This document shows positions 36,147 through 45,007 of a stretch of DNA of 64,000 nt, piece by piece. This stretch comes from Phycicoccus sp. Soil802 (lineage in GTDB: Bacteria; Actinomycetota; Actinomycetes; Actinomycetales; Dermatophilaceae): contig NZ_LMSS01000001.1 in the NCBI RefSeq assembly GCF_001429605.1, forward strand, positions 681,469 to 745,468, given 5' to 3'. A program made the translations under genes and the position numbers. A model generated the notes under the pieces. That model made no database searches. It was not told the origin of the DNA and saw only the letters and a list, made by a program, of their open reading frames with translations. The first letter of the stretch is position 1. Every line of letters starts with the position of its first letter.

Positions 36147-37943
36147 TCAGCCATTTCTGCGCAGGACCCGCCGGGTCGCCAGGACAAGCCACGCGGCGAG
36201 TGTTGCGAGCGTCACACCCCAGCCCGTGGCCGAGCCGGCCCGACCACCCTGACCGGTCGCTCCCGTGGTCGCCCCCGTCGTCGCGCCGGACGACCCGGCC
36301 ACCTCGACGACCTGCAGGTGAGCCGTGTCCGCGAGGACTCGGCCGGCACCGGCGGGCAGGTCCGGGGTCGGGAGCCCGGTGTCCTTCTCGACGACGACGT
36401 AGCGAACGCCCTGCGCCACCAGCGCATCCCACGCGTCGGCGCCGCCGTCGACCGCGGCGGTGACGGCCGCGGACCGTGGGCTCTCCCCCGCGATCCGGCC
36501 CGAGCTCAGCGGCAACGAGTCGTCGTAGACCACCCGCTGGTCGACCATCCGCGGCACCAGGCTCAGGCTCACCCGGGCGTCGTTCCAGCCGTAGCGGCGG
36601 TACTGCCGCCAGGGCAGGAGGCCGACCTCTCCCGCCGGGGCACTGGACAGCTCGGCCGCGGCAGCGCGCAGGTCCGCGGGCACCGTGACCGCCTCGATCC
36701 GGCTCCGCTCACCCCAGGCCAGGGTGGGCAGCACCAGTGGTGCCACGACGGCCAGGCCGATGGCCGGGACGAGCGCGGCGGCTCGGTGGTGGACCAGCCC
36801 GTCGACGAGGAGGCCCACGCCGGCCGCCCCGAGGACGACCCAGAGCGCGACGACCTTCTGGCTGTCCCGCAGCAGCGCGCCGCCCGGGACCTCGGCCAGC
36901 CGCGCCCAGGCGTCGGCCGACCACGCGGTGCCGCTGGCGACGGCCAGCAGCAGGCCCAGCAACGCCACCGCGACCAGCACGGGGACGCCGCTGCCCACGC
37001 GCTGGCCGGCGTGGTCGGCCGGTCCGGGCCGCTCCCGGTCCCGGGCTCGGTGGGCCCGGCGGGACTGCCGGGCCTGCCGGGCCACGGCCACGACACCTGC
37101 CGTGGTCAGCACGGCGGCAGCCACGGCGAGCGCGGCGACCCGCCGTTCGGCTGGGTAGGACGCGGGGTTCCAGAAGCCGCCGCCCCCGGCCAGCGAGACC
37201 ACCAGTCCCATCGGGCCGTCGGAGCGGGCCGCGAAGACCGTGAAGCCGGCGGGGTCCGAGGCCAGGCCACCCCACAGGGCGGGCACCGCCCAGGCTCCCG
37301 CGCCCCCGGCGACGACCGCGAGCCAGGCGAGGACCGCGCGCCACACCGGCTGCGGGAGGAGGAGCAGCACCAGGACCGGCGGACCGACCAGCACGAGGGA
37401 GTTCGCGCCGCCGACGGAGGCGAGCACCGCCCACCCGCACAGGGCTGTCACCGTGCCGCGCCCGGCTCGGACGCGAAGTGCGGCGCGCACCGCCCAGGGC
37501 AGCACGGCATACCCGAGCAGGACGGTCCACTGACCGATCACCAGGCGTTCGGCCACGAACGGGTTCCACACGGCCGCCACCGCGGCGGCGCAGGCCGCGA
37601 GGCGGCCCGCAGTCGGACGCAGCACCCGGACCAGGCCGGTGGCACCGAGGCCGGCCAGCACGAGCACTCCCCCGAGGACGAGCTTCTGCGCCACGCCCGG
37701 CGTGACCAGCAGCCCGAGCAGCCAGGTCGCCGCGTCGCTCGGGACGGCGCGCGGAGCCGGGGTGTCGACACCGGTGGCGAAGGGCGTGAGCCGCGCATCG
37801 GGAGACCAGGCGAGGTCGTACGTGAGGACGACGCCGGGACGCAGCGCCGGCCCCAGCACCACGGCAGCCGTGACGACGGTGACGACCACCGGCACGAGAG
37901 CCTCGCGCCACCCTGGTCTCGCAGGCGCCTGGCCCGTCGTCAT
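36147..37943 (-). CDS. GT-C-like multi-pass membrane protein (Rv0226c-like)
   Basis: A 598-residue protein with about 12 helices, a loop after helix 1 reading LTYDLAWSPDARLTPF, an extracytoplasmic C-terminal part and a final helix followed by a basic tail (RRVLRRNG). Position and appearance match M. tuberculosis Rv0226c in the Rv0224c-Rv0228 cluster. Probably a polyprenyl-sugar-dependent transferase or flippase-like envelope protein; no activity can be assigned. ATG at 37943 has a GGAGGAC site about 10 bases upstream; a TAGGTT box lies near 37967-37972. An ACGGCATAC repeat word occurs inside. Confidence 0.8.
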   Translation of the reverse strand: MTTGQAPARPGWREALVPVVVTVVTAAVVLGPALRPGVVLTYDLAWSPDARLTPFATGVDTPAPRAVPSDAATWLLGLLVTPGVAQKLVLGGVLVLAGLGATGLVRVLRPTAGRLAACAAAVAAVWNPFVAERLVIGQWTVLLGYAVLPWAVRAALRVRAGRGTVTALCGWAVLASVGGANSLVLVGPPVLVLLLLPQPVWRAVLAWLAVVAGGAGAWAVPALWGGLASDPAGFTVFAARSDGPMGLVVSLAGGGGFWNPASYPAERRVAALAVAAAVLTTAGVVAVARQARQSRRAHRARDRERPGPADHAGQRVGSGVPVLVAVALLGLLLAVASGTAWSADAWARLAEVPGGALLRDSQKVVALWVVLGAAGVGLLVDGLVHHRAAALVPAIGLAVVAPLVLPTLAWGERSRIEAVTVPADLRAAAAELSSAPAGEVGLLPWRQYRRYGWNDARVSLSLVPRMVDQRVVYDDSLPLSSGRIAGESPRSAAVTAAVDGGADAWDALVAQGVRYVVVEKDTGLPTPDLPAGAGRVLADTAHLQVVEVAGSSGATTGATTGATGQGGRAGSATGWGVTLATLAAWLVLATRRVLRRNG

Positions 37944-38028
37944 CCGCACCCCGTCCTCCGGTCGCGCAGAACCTACCAGCGGCACCGTGGGGCGGCCGTG
38001 GCGATTCGGGACAACTCCACCCAACGGA

Positions 38029-38034
38029 TACCGT
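38029..38034 (+). promoter_or_regulatory. Leaderless-type -10 box of the first tandem acyltransferase
   Basis: TACCGT within GGATACCGTG, seven bases before the ATG at 38042. The same ten bases occur before the paralogue at 39306. Confidence 0.5.
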
Positions 38035-38041
38035 GCGTGCC

Positions 38042-39214
38042 ATGGAAACGCAGTCGACCCGCCCGGGCTCACGGGTTGCTGCGCTCGACGGCCTGCGCGG
38101 CCTCACGATCATCCTGGTGCTGCTGACGCACTCCTGGATCATCTATCCCAAGGAGACCATCGAGGCGATCCCCGTGGTGCGCGGGCTCTTCCACGGCGGC
38201 TCCGTCACCGTCTTCTTCGTGGTCGGTGGCTTCATCGTCACGCACAACCTGCTGCGCGAGCGCGAGCGCGGTGTGCTCGACCCGTTCCGGTTCTACCTGC
38301 GGCGCATCGTCCGCATCGGCGTGCAGCTCGTGCCGATGGCCGCCGCGGTCCTCCTCATGAACCGGTTCGACCCCACCGACGCGACCTCGGACACGACCAC
38401 CCAGCGCTCGCTGGTGAGCGTGCTGACATACACGTGGAACACCTACCTGGTCGACCACGCGCTGGAGGCCCGCGCAGACCTCGGCCACCTCTGGTACCTC
38501 AGCGTCCAGCAGCAGGTCTACCTCGTCCTCCCCCTGGCGGTCATCCTGCTCGCCGGGTTCCGGCGGGTCTTCGCGGTCGGGCTGGGGGTGGCTGCCGTCC
38601 TGGTCGTCGTGAACCGCTACGTCGTGCTCCACGACGGGGGCACCTGGCCCGCGTCCCTGCTCGTCACGACCCGCGCCGACGGGCTGCTGCTCGGCGCCCT
38701 CATCGCGGTGCTGCTGCCCGGGCTCGGGCTCCTCGAGCGGCGCGACCGCTGGCTGGTCCCCGGGTGCCTGGCCGCCCTCGGCGGGCTCGTGCTGCTCTCC
38801 CCCGAGCTCCCCCAGGACCAGTACCTGCGCGAGTGGGGCCTGGCGTTCACGCTCGTGTCGGCGCTGCTCGTCGCGACGCTGGTGCAGGGACTGGACGGCC
38901 ACTCCTCCGTGCCGCCCCCAACGCCGGCTCGTGGCTTTCTCGAGCACCCGGCTCTGCAGTGGCTCGGCAACGCCTCGCTGGCCATCTACGTCTGGCACTA
39001 CCCCCTCTTCTGGGCGGTGTCACGGCACACCCAGGACTGGTCACCGGGGTCGCGGACCGTCCTTGCCGTCGCCCTCCTCGCTGTCATCGTGTATGCCGCC
39101 CAGCGGTTCATCGAAGAGCCCACCCGCCGCTGGCTGAGCAGGTCGACGTTGTTCCGCAGCCCGCCCAGGCCAACCGGTTCCGAGGAGCCGCGAGGGGCAC
39201 GGCACGCGTCGTGA
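38042..39214 (+). CDS. Acyltransferase-3 family membrane protein, tandem copy 1
   Basis: A 390-residue ten-helix membrane acyltransferase: VAALDGLRGLTIILVLLTHS, FFVVGGFIVTHNLL (the usual SGF is GGF here), FYLRRIVRIGVQL, and the late YVWHYPLFWAV. It is paralogous to the next gene; both share TYTWN-x-Y and LGHLWYLSV blocks. Likely O-acylates envelope glycan or lipid. ATG at 38042 is chosen over GTG at 38033 by the -10 box. Confidence 0.9.
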   Translation: METQSTRPGSRVAALDGLRGLTIILVLLTHSWIIYPKETIEAIPVVRGLFHGGSVTVFFVVGGFIVTHNLLRERERGVLDPFRFYLRRIVRIGVQLVPMAAAVLLMNRFDPTDATSDTTTQRSLVSVLTYTWNTYLVDHALEARADLGHLWYLSVQQQVYLVLPLAVILLAGFRRVFAVGLGVAAVLVVVNRYVVLHDGGTWPASLLVTTRADGLLLGALIAVLLPGLGLLERRDRWLVPGCLAALGGLVLLSPELPQDQYLREWGLAFTLVSALLVATLVQGLDGHSSVPPPTPARGFLEHPALQWLGNASLAIYVWHYPLFWAVSRHTQDWSPGSRTVLAVALLAVIVYAAQRFIEEPTRRWLSRSTLFRSPPRPTGSEEPRGARHAS

Positions 39215-39292
39215 CCCGGCCCTGCCGGACCGGGACCCGGACAGCTCCCGTGTCGTCCTCGCAGGGTGGCTTCCAGCGCGTGGCCGGTGGGA

Positions 39293-39298
39293 TACCGT
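39293..39298 (+). promoter_or_regulatory. Leaderless-type -10 box of the second tandem acyltransferase
   Basis: TACCGT within GGATACCGTG, seven bases before the GTG at 39306; it argues against the in-frame GTG at 39297, which overlaps the box. Confidence 0.45.
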
Positions 39299-39305
39299 GA
39301 CCGGC

Positions 39306-40436
39306 GTGTCAGGATCACACCGCCAGGTCGAGGCGCGGAACGGGACCTTCGACGGGTTGCGTGGGCTCGCGATCCTGGTCGTCGTCCTCTCGCACGCGTG
39401 GGTGGTCTACCCCTTCACCAACCTGTCCGACATCGCACCGTTCGACGGATGGTTCAAGGCCGGGAGCATCGGGGTCTCGATGTTCCTCGTGCTGAGCGGC
39501 TTCCTCGTCACGCGCAGCATGCTCGGAGGGCTGGCCCGGGCCGGACAGCGCGCGCCGTTCACGACACTGGTGCGCCGGTTCATCAGGATCAGCGCGCAGG
39601 TCTACCTGCTGGTCGCGGTCATCCTCATCGTGGCGCAGGTCGACGACACCGACACCGCCACCTCGTCGGCCACGACCAACTCCGTGCGGGCGATCGTGAC
39701 CTACACGTGGAACTGGTACGTGCGGGACAACGCACTCGACGCCAGGGGCGACCTCGGCCACCTCTGGTACCTCAGTGTGGAGATGCAGTTCTTCGTGGTG
39801 CTCGCCGTGGTGCTCGCCCTCTGGGGTCGGCACCGGCTGAAGATCGCTGCCGGCGTGGCCATCCTGCTGGTTGCCGCCACCTGGTGGCGGTGGCACGTCT
39901 ACCAGACCGAGGGCTGGTACAGCGCGTCGCTGCGCACCTCGACCCGGGTCGACGCCGCGCTCTGGGGAGTGTTGGCGGCGCTGCTGTGGGATCGGCTCGA
40001 CATGGTCAGGCGGGACGCGACGGCCATCATCGGCGCGTCGGCCCTGGTCATCATCGGTGTCATCTTCAGCGCCTCCCGGCTCGGGATCGATGCCTACTTC
40101 GGGTGGCAGGGCATCGCCATCGCCGCGGCCACCACGCTCTTCGTCGTGGCAGCCTCGGCCGACCAGGTCCGGGACAACCCGGCAGTGCGGCTCTTCAACC
40201 TCAAACCGTTGCGGGTCCTGGGCGGCTCGTCGCTCACCCTCTACGTGTGGCACCTGCCGCTGTTCTACGCCATCACCCGCCACACCCCGTCCTGGGACGC
40301 CTCGGCGCGGGCCATCCTGGCGGTGGTCCTGCTCGCGGCGATCACCGTGGTGCTGCACCGCGGGGTCGACGAGCCGCTCAAGCGGTGGACCGCCCGCATC
40401 GGGCGCCCCCGGCCCGCGGTCACGACCGACGCCTGA
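39306..40436 (+). CDS. Acyltransferase-3 family membrane protein, tandem copy 2
   Basis: A 376-residue paralogue of the preceding gene: TFDGLRGLAILVVVLSHAWV, FLVLSGFLVTRSML, LVRRFIRISAQVYL, TYTWNWYVRDNALDARGDLG and YVWHLPLFYAI. The pair diverge mainly in loops, suggesting different acceptors or acyl donors. Separated from copy 1 by 91 bases. The gene is followed by two small hairpins. Confidence 0.9.
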   Translation: MSGSHRQVEARNGTFDGLRGLAILVVVLSHAWVVYPFTNLSDIAPFDGWFKAGSIGVSMFLVLSGFLVTRSMLGGLARAGQRAPFTTLVRRFIRISAQVYLLVAVILIVAQVDDTDTATSSATTNSVRAIVTYTWNWYVRDNALDARGDLGHLWYLSVEMQFFVVLAVVLALWGRHRLKIAAGVAILLVAATWWRWHVYQTEGWYSASLRTSTRVDAALWGVLAALLWDRLDMVRRDATAIIGASALVIIGVIFSASRLGIDAYFGWQGIAIAAATTLFVVAASADQVRDNPAVRLFNLKPLRVLGGSSLTLYVWHLPLFYAITRHTPSWDASARAILAVVLLAAITVVLHRGVDEPLKRWTARIGRPRPAVTTDA

Positions 40437-40470
40437 CACCCGCCTCGTGGGTGGCTGCCGCTCGGGCGGC
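40437..40470. terminator. Two adjacent short hairpins between convergent genes
   Basis: CACCC/GGGTG (40437-40453) and GCCGC/GCGGC (40457-40470) sit between the acyltransferase stop and the 2OG-oxygenase stop. Short stems, so only tentative. Confidence 0.35.
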
Positions 40471-40479
40471 GCCGGCGAC

Positions 40480-41325
40480 TCAGCCCTTGCGGCGCAGCTT
40501 GTTGACGCGCTCGAGCACGCCACTCACCCGCTCGTCCGAGATGCCGAGCTTGCGCTTGGCGCGGTCGTAGAGGTCGACGGCGCCGCGGTCCACGGCGATC
40601 GCGGCCCGCTTGATGCCGGCCTCGTCGGGGCGGGCCCGGTAGTTGGTGGACTTGCGGACCGCGTTCTCCTCCTCGGTGAAGTAGTAGAGCGCCATCGAGC
40701 GGCGGGCCACGTCCTCCGGGCAGGTGAGGGCGTCCGGGTGGCCGTGGAAGCTGTCCTCGCTCGTGGTGAAGATGAGCATCCGGTTGCCGGCGGGCTGGAC
40801 CTTCGCCTGGGCCGCGGTCATCTCCTTGTCCCAGAGCTCGAGCTCGCCGCCCCACTCCTCGCGCCATTCCTCGTTGAGGTAGAGCAGGATGTTGACCCGC
40901 CGGCTCCACTGCTCGTTGACGTGGTGGGTCGTGAAGTCGGCGTGGATGTTGAGGTGCCCGCCGCGGAGCGTCTGGTGCAGGCCGCCGCCGTCCATGCTCC
41001 AGTCGGGCAGCAGGTCGCTGATGCCGGTCAGCTCCTCGAGGAAGCCGACGAACTCGGGTGACACGAACTCCTTGGCGACCTCGGTCAGCGTCGGCCCCCA
41101 GGTGTCGGGCTGGGTGTTGCCGTACTTCGTCTCGTTGACGTGCAGGTAGCCCTTCCAGAACGGGTCCCGCATGGCCGGGAACTCCTGCGCGGCACGGGTG
41201 AAGGCGTCCGCGAAGAGCACGTCGTCGAGCACGATGTGGGGGAACGGCTGGGCGGAGCGGTACTGCTCCGCGAGCTCGGGCAAGCGGGCCTGCAGCGTGC
41301 CGAGGTCGACGAGGGCGGCGGTCAT
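40480..41325 (-). CDS. 2-oxoglutarate/Fe(II)-dependent oxygenase
   Basis: A 281-residue prolyl-4-hydroxylase-fold protein. The iron site is HADFTTH (H-x-D) in NIHADFTTHHVN, with the distal His in TSEDSFHGHPDAL and the oxoglutarate-binding Arg in VARRSMALYYF. N-terminal PFPHIVLDDVLFADAF is typical of this group. Within an envelope-glycan cluster it may hydroxylate or oxidise a sugar or lipid intermediate, but the substrate is unknown. ATG at 41325. It diverges from the GT2-methyltransferase gene with a 109-base gap containing TAAGAT at 41371-41376. Confidence 0.87.
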   Translation of the reverse strand: MTAALVDLGTLQARLPELAEQYRSAQPFPHIVLDDVLFADAFTRAAQEFPAMRDPFWKGYLHVNETKYGNTQPDTWGPTLTEVAKEFVSPEFVGFLEELTGISDLLPDWSMDGGGLHQTLRGGHLNIHADFTTHHVNEQWSRRVNILLYLNEEWREEWGGELELWDKEMTAAQAKVQPAGNRMLIFTTSEDSFHGHPDALTCPEDVARRSMALYYFTEEENAVRKSTNYRARPDEAGIKRAAIAVDRGAVDLYDRAKRKLGISDERVSGVLERVNKLRRKG

Positions 41326-41434
41326 GGCGCGGAGTATGCCAGAACGTCCTGCCGCCTCATTACCAACGGGTAAGATTCCCCGAGCCCATCGAAGTGCGAG
41401 GCGAGTCGGGACTCCACGGGGCAGCACGAGAGGG

Positions 41435-42907
41435 ATGACAGTGACGTCAGAAGGCGTGGGCTCGGCCGAGCCGGCCGCAGTCCGGATCGGTGTCCTGGTG
41501 GTCGCCTACAACGCGGCCACCACCCTCCGCCAGACCCTGGACCGCATCCCGTCCGACTTCCGCGACCAGCTCGACCACGTGCTGGTCTGCGACGACGCGA
41601 GCGTCGACGAGACCTACGAGATCGGCCTCGAGTACAAGTCCGGCTCGACCCTCCCCCTGACCGTGATCAAGCACGTCGAGAACCTGCGCTACGGCGGCAA
41701 CCAGAAGTTCGGGTACCGCTGGGCGATCGAGGAAGGGCTCGACATCGTCGTGCTGCTGCACGGTGACGGCCAGTACGCCCCGGAGGTCATGGAGCAGATC
41801 GTCTCGCCGCTGATGACCGGCGAGGCCGACGTCGTGATGGGCTCGCGGATGATGAAGCGTGGGTCGGCCCTCAAGGGCGGTATGCCGCTCTACAAGTACG
41901 TGGGCAACCGCATCCTCACGCGCTTCCAGAACGCCGTGACGGGTGCCTCCCTCACCGAGTGGCACAGCGGCTACCGCGCCTACCGCACCGACGCGCTGCG
42001 CGACGTGCCCTTCGCCGACTACTCCAACGACTTCGACTTCGACACCGAGATCATCCTGGGCATGCTCGCCGCCCGGAAGCGGATCGTCGAGGTGCCGATC
42101 CCCACCTACTACGGCGACGAGATCTGCTACGTCAACGGGATGTCCTACGCCCGCGACGTCGCCGTCGACGTGCTGCGCCACCGGGCCCACCAGATGGGGT
42201 TCGGGGGGTCCACCGGTGGCGGCGGGGTGGACACCGCGGCCTACGAGGTCAAGCACAGCCCGCACTCCTCGCACGGCCAGCTGCTCACCTGGCTGACCGG
42301 GATCCCGTCGGCCTCGGTGCTCGACGTGGGTTGCTCCGACGGCCTCTTCGCCGGGCTCGTCCGCTCGATGGGCCACCACGTGGTGGGCGTCGACCTGGTC
42401 AAGCACGAAGGCATCGGCCAGCGGATCGACGCGTTCGTCGAGGCCGACCTCAACCAGGGGCTCCCGACCGAGGCCGGCTCCGGCTACGACGTGATCGTGG
42501 CCGGTGACGTCCTCGAGCACGTCATCGACCCCGACTCGCTGATGGCCGACCTGGTCTCGCGGCTCGGCGACGACGGCACGATCCTGGTGAGCATCCCCAA
42601 CTTCGGGCACTGGTACCCGCGCCTGCGCACCGCCTCCGGCAACTTCGACTACGACCAGCGTGGCCCGCTCGACCGGGGCCACGTGCGGTTCTTCACCCGC
42701 CGCAGCTTCGAGCGCCTCATCGCGGGCGCGGGCCTGCGGATCGTGGAGCGCCGGACCGTGGGCTCGCCGCTGGACGTGCTCGAGCGAGGGGGCAACCCCG
42801 TCATCGGCCGGGTCGCCCGGGCTGCCTCGGCCGTCGACCGGGCCGCCGTGCGGGTCTGGCCGACGCTCTTCGGCTACCAGTTCCTCTACAAGCTGGAGCG
42901 CGTTTGA
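41435..42907 (+). CDS. GT2 glycosyltransferase fused to a methyltransferase
   Basis: A 490-residue bifunctional protein. Residues 1-260 are a DPM1-like GT2 domain (VLVVAYNAATTLRQTLDRIP, DDASVDETYEI, LHGDGQYAPEVMEQIV with the DxD-like DGQ). Residues 275-470 are a class I methyltransferase (SVLDVGCSDGLFAGLV, VVGVDLVKHEG, AGDVLEHVIDPDSL, SIPNFGHWYPRL). The GT2 half resembles polyprenyl-phosphate glycosyltransferases. ATG at 41435 has a GAGAGG site. Ends in a TTGA overlap with the next membrane protein, so the pair likely act together on a lipid-linked sugar. Confidence 0.88.
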   Translation: MTVTSEGVGSAEPAAVRIGVLVVAYNAATTLRQTLDRIPSDFRDQLDHVLVCDDASVDETYEIGLEYKSGSTLPLTVIKHVENLRYGGNQKFGYRWAIEEGLDIVVLLHGDGQYAPEVMEQIVSPLMTGEADVVMGSRMMKRGSALKGGMPLYKYVGNRILTRFQNAVTGASLTEWHSGYRAYRTDALRDVPFADYSNDFDFDTEIILGMLAARKRIVEVPIPTYYGDEICYVNGMSYARDVAVDVLRHRAHQMGFGGSTGGGGVDTAAYEVKHSPHSSHGQLLTWLTGIPSASVLDVGCSDGLFAGLVRSMGHHVVGVDLVKHEGIGQRIDAFVEADLNQGLPTEAGSGYDVIVAGDVLEHVIDPDSLMADLVSRLGDDGTILVSIPNFGHWYPRLRTASGNFDYDQRGPLDRGHVRFFTRRSFERLIAGAGLRIVERRTVGSPLDVLERGGNPVIGRVARAASAVDRAAVRVWPTLFGYQFLYKLERV

Positions 42908-44973
42908 GCTCCGCCCCTCGGTCACGACGAGTCGTGGTCGCCTCCATCGCAGGACTGGTCCTCGGTGGCATCCCGTTCTTCCTCGTGCTGCTCAACTTCC
43001 GCACGGACGCCCTGCGCACCGCCGTCGCCCAACGGTTCGCCTCCAACTTCTTCGACCTGCAGGCCACCGCCTTCCTCCATGGGCGGCTGGCGGTCCCCAA
43101 CGGGTCGTTGGGGATCGAGGGCTTCATCATCGACGGCAAGACCTACATGTACTTCCCGCCCTTCCCTGCCCTGCTGCGCATCCCCGTGCAGCTGCTCACC
43201 CACGAGTTCGACGGCCGCCTCACCCTGCCGTCGATGGTGCTCGCCTGGGTGGTGCTCGCAGTCATGACGACGCGGATGGTCTGGCTCGTCAGGGACTGCC
43301 TGCGGCCGGGCGAGGCCGTCAGCCGCACCGACGGGCTCGTCGCGGCCATCCTGTTGGCCGCAGCCACCGGAGGGACGGTTCTCACCTTCGACGCCGCGCT
43401 GCCGTGGGTCTACCACGAGGTCTACCTCTGGGCGTCGGCCCTCGCCGTGGGCTGCGCCTACTGGCTGTTGCGGGTCGCCCTCGACCCCTCACGCACGGCG
43501 ATCCTGTGGCTCGGCGGCTTCACGCTGGCGACGGCACTGACGCGCACGCCGGGTGGGTGGGCGATGAGTGGGGCGGCGATGGCCCTGGCCGGCTGGATGC
43601 TCCTCACGGCGCTGCGGCGTCGGCGGCCGAACCGCGGTCGACTGGTGTTGCTCAGACCGCTGGCCGTCCTCAGTGCCGGGCTGGTCCCCTTGGGTGCCTC
43701 GATCACCTACAACTGGGTGAAGTTCGGCCACCCCTACCTCTTCCCCCTGGAGTCCCAGGTCTGGACGCAGGTGAACGCCCACCGGCGCCAGGCCCTGGCG
43801 GCCAACGGCGGCACCATCACCGGGCCACAGTTCTTCGAGACGTCGCTGGTCAACTACTTCCGGCCGGACGGCATCCGGTTCGTGGACTACTTCCCGTGGG
43901 TCACGCTGCCCGCGGAGCCGGCCCGCGCCTACGCCGGCGCCTTCCTCGACCAGTCCTACCGCACCGGCAGCGTCACGGCGTTCATGCCGTTGCTGCTCCT
44001 GCTCGCGCTGGCCGCGCTCCCCGTGCTGCTCGACCGTCGGGCCAAGGGCCCGGTGGCCGCGCTGCGGTGGCCGGCCCTCGGCACGATCCTCGTCGGTGGC
44101 GGCGTGATGGGCTACGGCTACCTCGCGAACCGCTACACCAGCGACTTCGTGCCGGCGCTGGTCGTCGTGGGGACCATCGGCCTCTGGTCGACCTCCCGCC
44201 GGCGCCTCCCGCGCGCCGCCCTGCTCCGCCCGGTCCTCGTGGTCGCGATGGCCACGCTGTGTGCCTTCAGCGTGGTGGCACAGGTGGCCACCGGGTCCCT
44301 CATCGCGGCGCAGACCCACCGCGGCGACGAGCTGACCTCCTACCTGTCGCTGCAGGAACGCCTGAGTGGCGGGCCGGGCTCCTCCTTCGCCAGGCTGGTG
44401 TCGCAGTCCGACGAGCTGCCCGGTGCCGGCACGGCAGACGACCTGCACGTGACCGGCGACTGCGCGTCGCTCTACGTCAACACCGGCGACCAGTACGAAC
44501 CATGGAACCTCGTCGAGCAGCGGGACATGGTCGTCGACGTCACGCCGGTCTCCGTCCACTACCGCCCCGGCACCCTGCGCCTGCTCGAGCAGGACGGTGT
44601 GGAGATGCGTTACGTCTCGCTGGAGTTCGACAAGGACACCCCCCAGGCTCGGCTCGTCGTCGAGGACAAGGACGGCAACTTCTACTCACCGTGGTTCGAG
44701 GTCGCGCGTGGCCACAGCATCCGGGTCACGGCCCACGCGGTCACCGAGGTCTTCCAGACCCGGATCCGGGTCGACGACAACCCTGACTACGACCTCTACG
44801 TCCCGGTCGGCGAATGGAACACGGACTGGTACAACGACCTGACCCGGCTGACGTTCATGACCGGGCACGATGGCGGCCGCACCGACCACGTGCGCGTCAG
44901 CAACAGCTGGGGTCGCGAGCCCGCCCTGTGTCAACGGCTCCTGCAGGACGCCAAGAGCTCGGCCACCCGCTGA
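42904..44973 (+). CDS. Multi-pass membrane protein, GT-C-like
   Basis: A 689-residue protein with about ten helices in the first ~480 residues and a soluble, probably extracytoplasmic, C-terminal domain of about 200 residues with a beta-sandwich look. The loop after helix 1 (FFDLQATAFLHGRLAVPNGS) resembles the active-site loop region of polyprenyl-phosphate-dependent glycosyltransferases (GT-C). TTG start at 42904 overlaps the upstream stop (TTGA). Its likely donor would be the lipid-linked sugar made by the coupled GT2 protein; this is inference. I do not recognise a named family. Confidence 0.75.
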   Translation: MSSAPRSRRVVVASIAGLVLGGIPFFLVLLNFRTDALRTAVAQRFASNFFDLQATAFLHGRLAVPNGSLGIEGFIIDGKTYMYFPPFPALLRIPVQLLTHEFDGRLTLPSMVLAWVVLAVMTTRMVWLVRDCLRPGEAVSRTDGLVAAILLAAATGGTVLTFDAALPWVYHEVYLWASALAVGCAYWLLRVALDPSRTAILWLGGFTLATALTRTPGGWAMSGAAMALAGWMLLTALRRRRPNRGRLVLLRPLAVLSAGLVPLGASITYNWVKFGHPYLFPLESQVWTQVNAHRRQALAANGGTITGPQFFETSLVNYFRPDGIRFVDYFPWVTLPAEPARAYAGAFLDQSYRTGSVTAFMPLLLLLALAALPVLLDRRAKGPVAALRWPALGTILVGGGVMGYGYLANRYTSDFVPALVVVGTIGLWSTSRRRLPRAALLRPVLVVAMATLCAFSVVAQVATGSLIAAQTHRGDELTSYLSLQERLSGGPGSSFARLVSQSDELPGAGTADDLHVTGDCASLYVNTGDQYEPWNLVEQRDMVVDVTPVSVHYRPGTLRLLEQDGVEMRYVSLEFDKDTPQARLVVEDKDGNFYSPWFEVARGHSIRVTAHAVTEVFQTRIRVDDNPDYDLYVPVGEWNTDWYNDLTRLTFMTGHDGGRTDHVRVSNSWGREPALCQRLLQDAKSSATR

Positions 44974-44985
44974 GCCGAGCGGGTG
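44964..44985. terminator. Hairpin spanning the membrane-protein stop codon
   Basis: CACCCGCT and AGCGGGTG form an 8-bp stem with a 6-base loop across the TGA at 44971-44973, between convergent genes (polA ends at 45008). Confidence 0.5.
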
Positions 44986-45007
44986 CCACCCTCGCGGCCC
45001 CTGACGG

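Noticed and set aside
39297-39305. GTG at 39297 as start of the second tandem acyltransferase
   Set aside because: It overlaps the -10 box; the paralogue's promoter-to-start spacing favours GTG at 39306.
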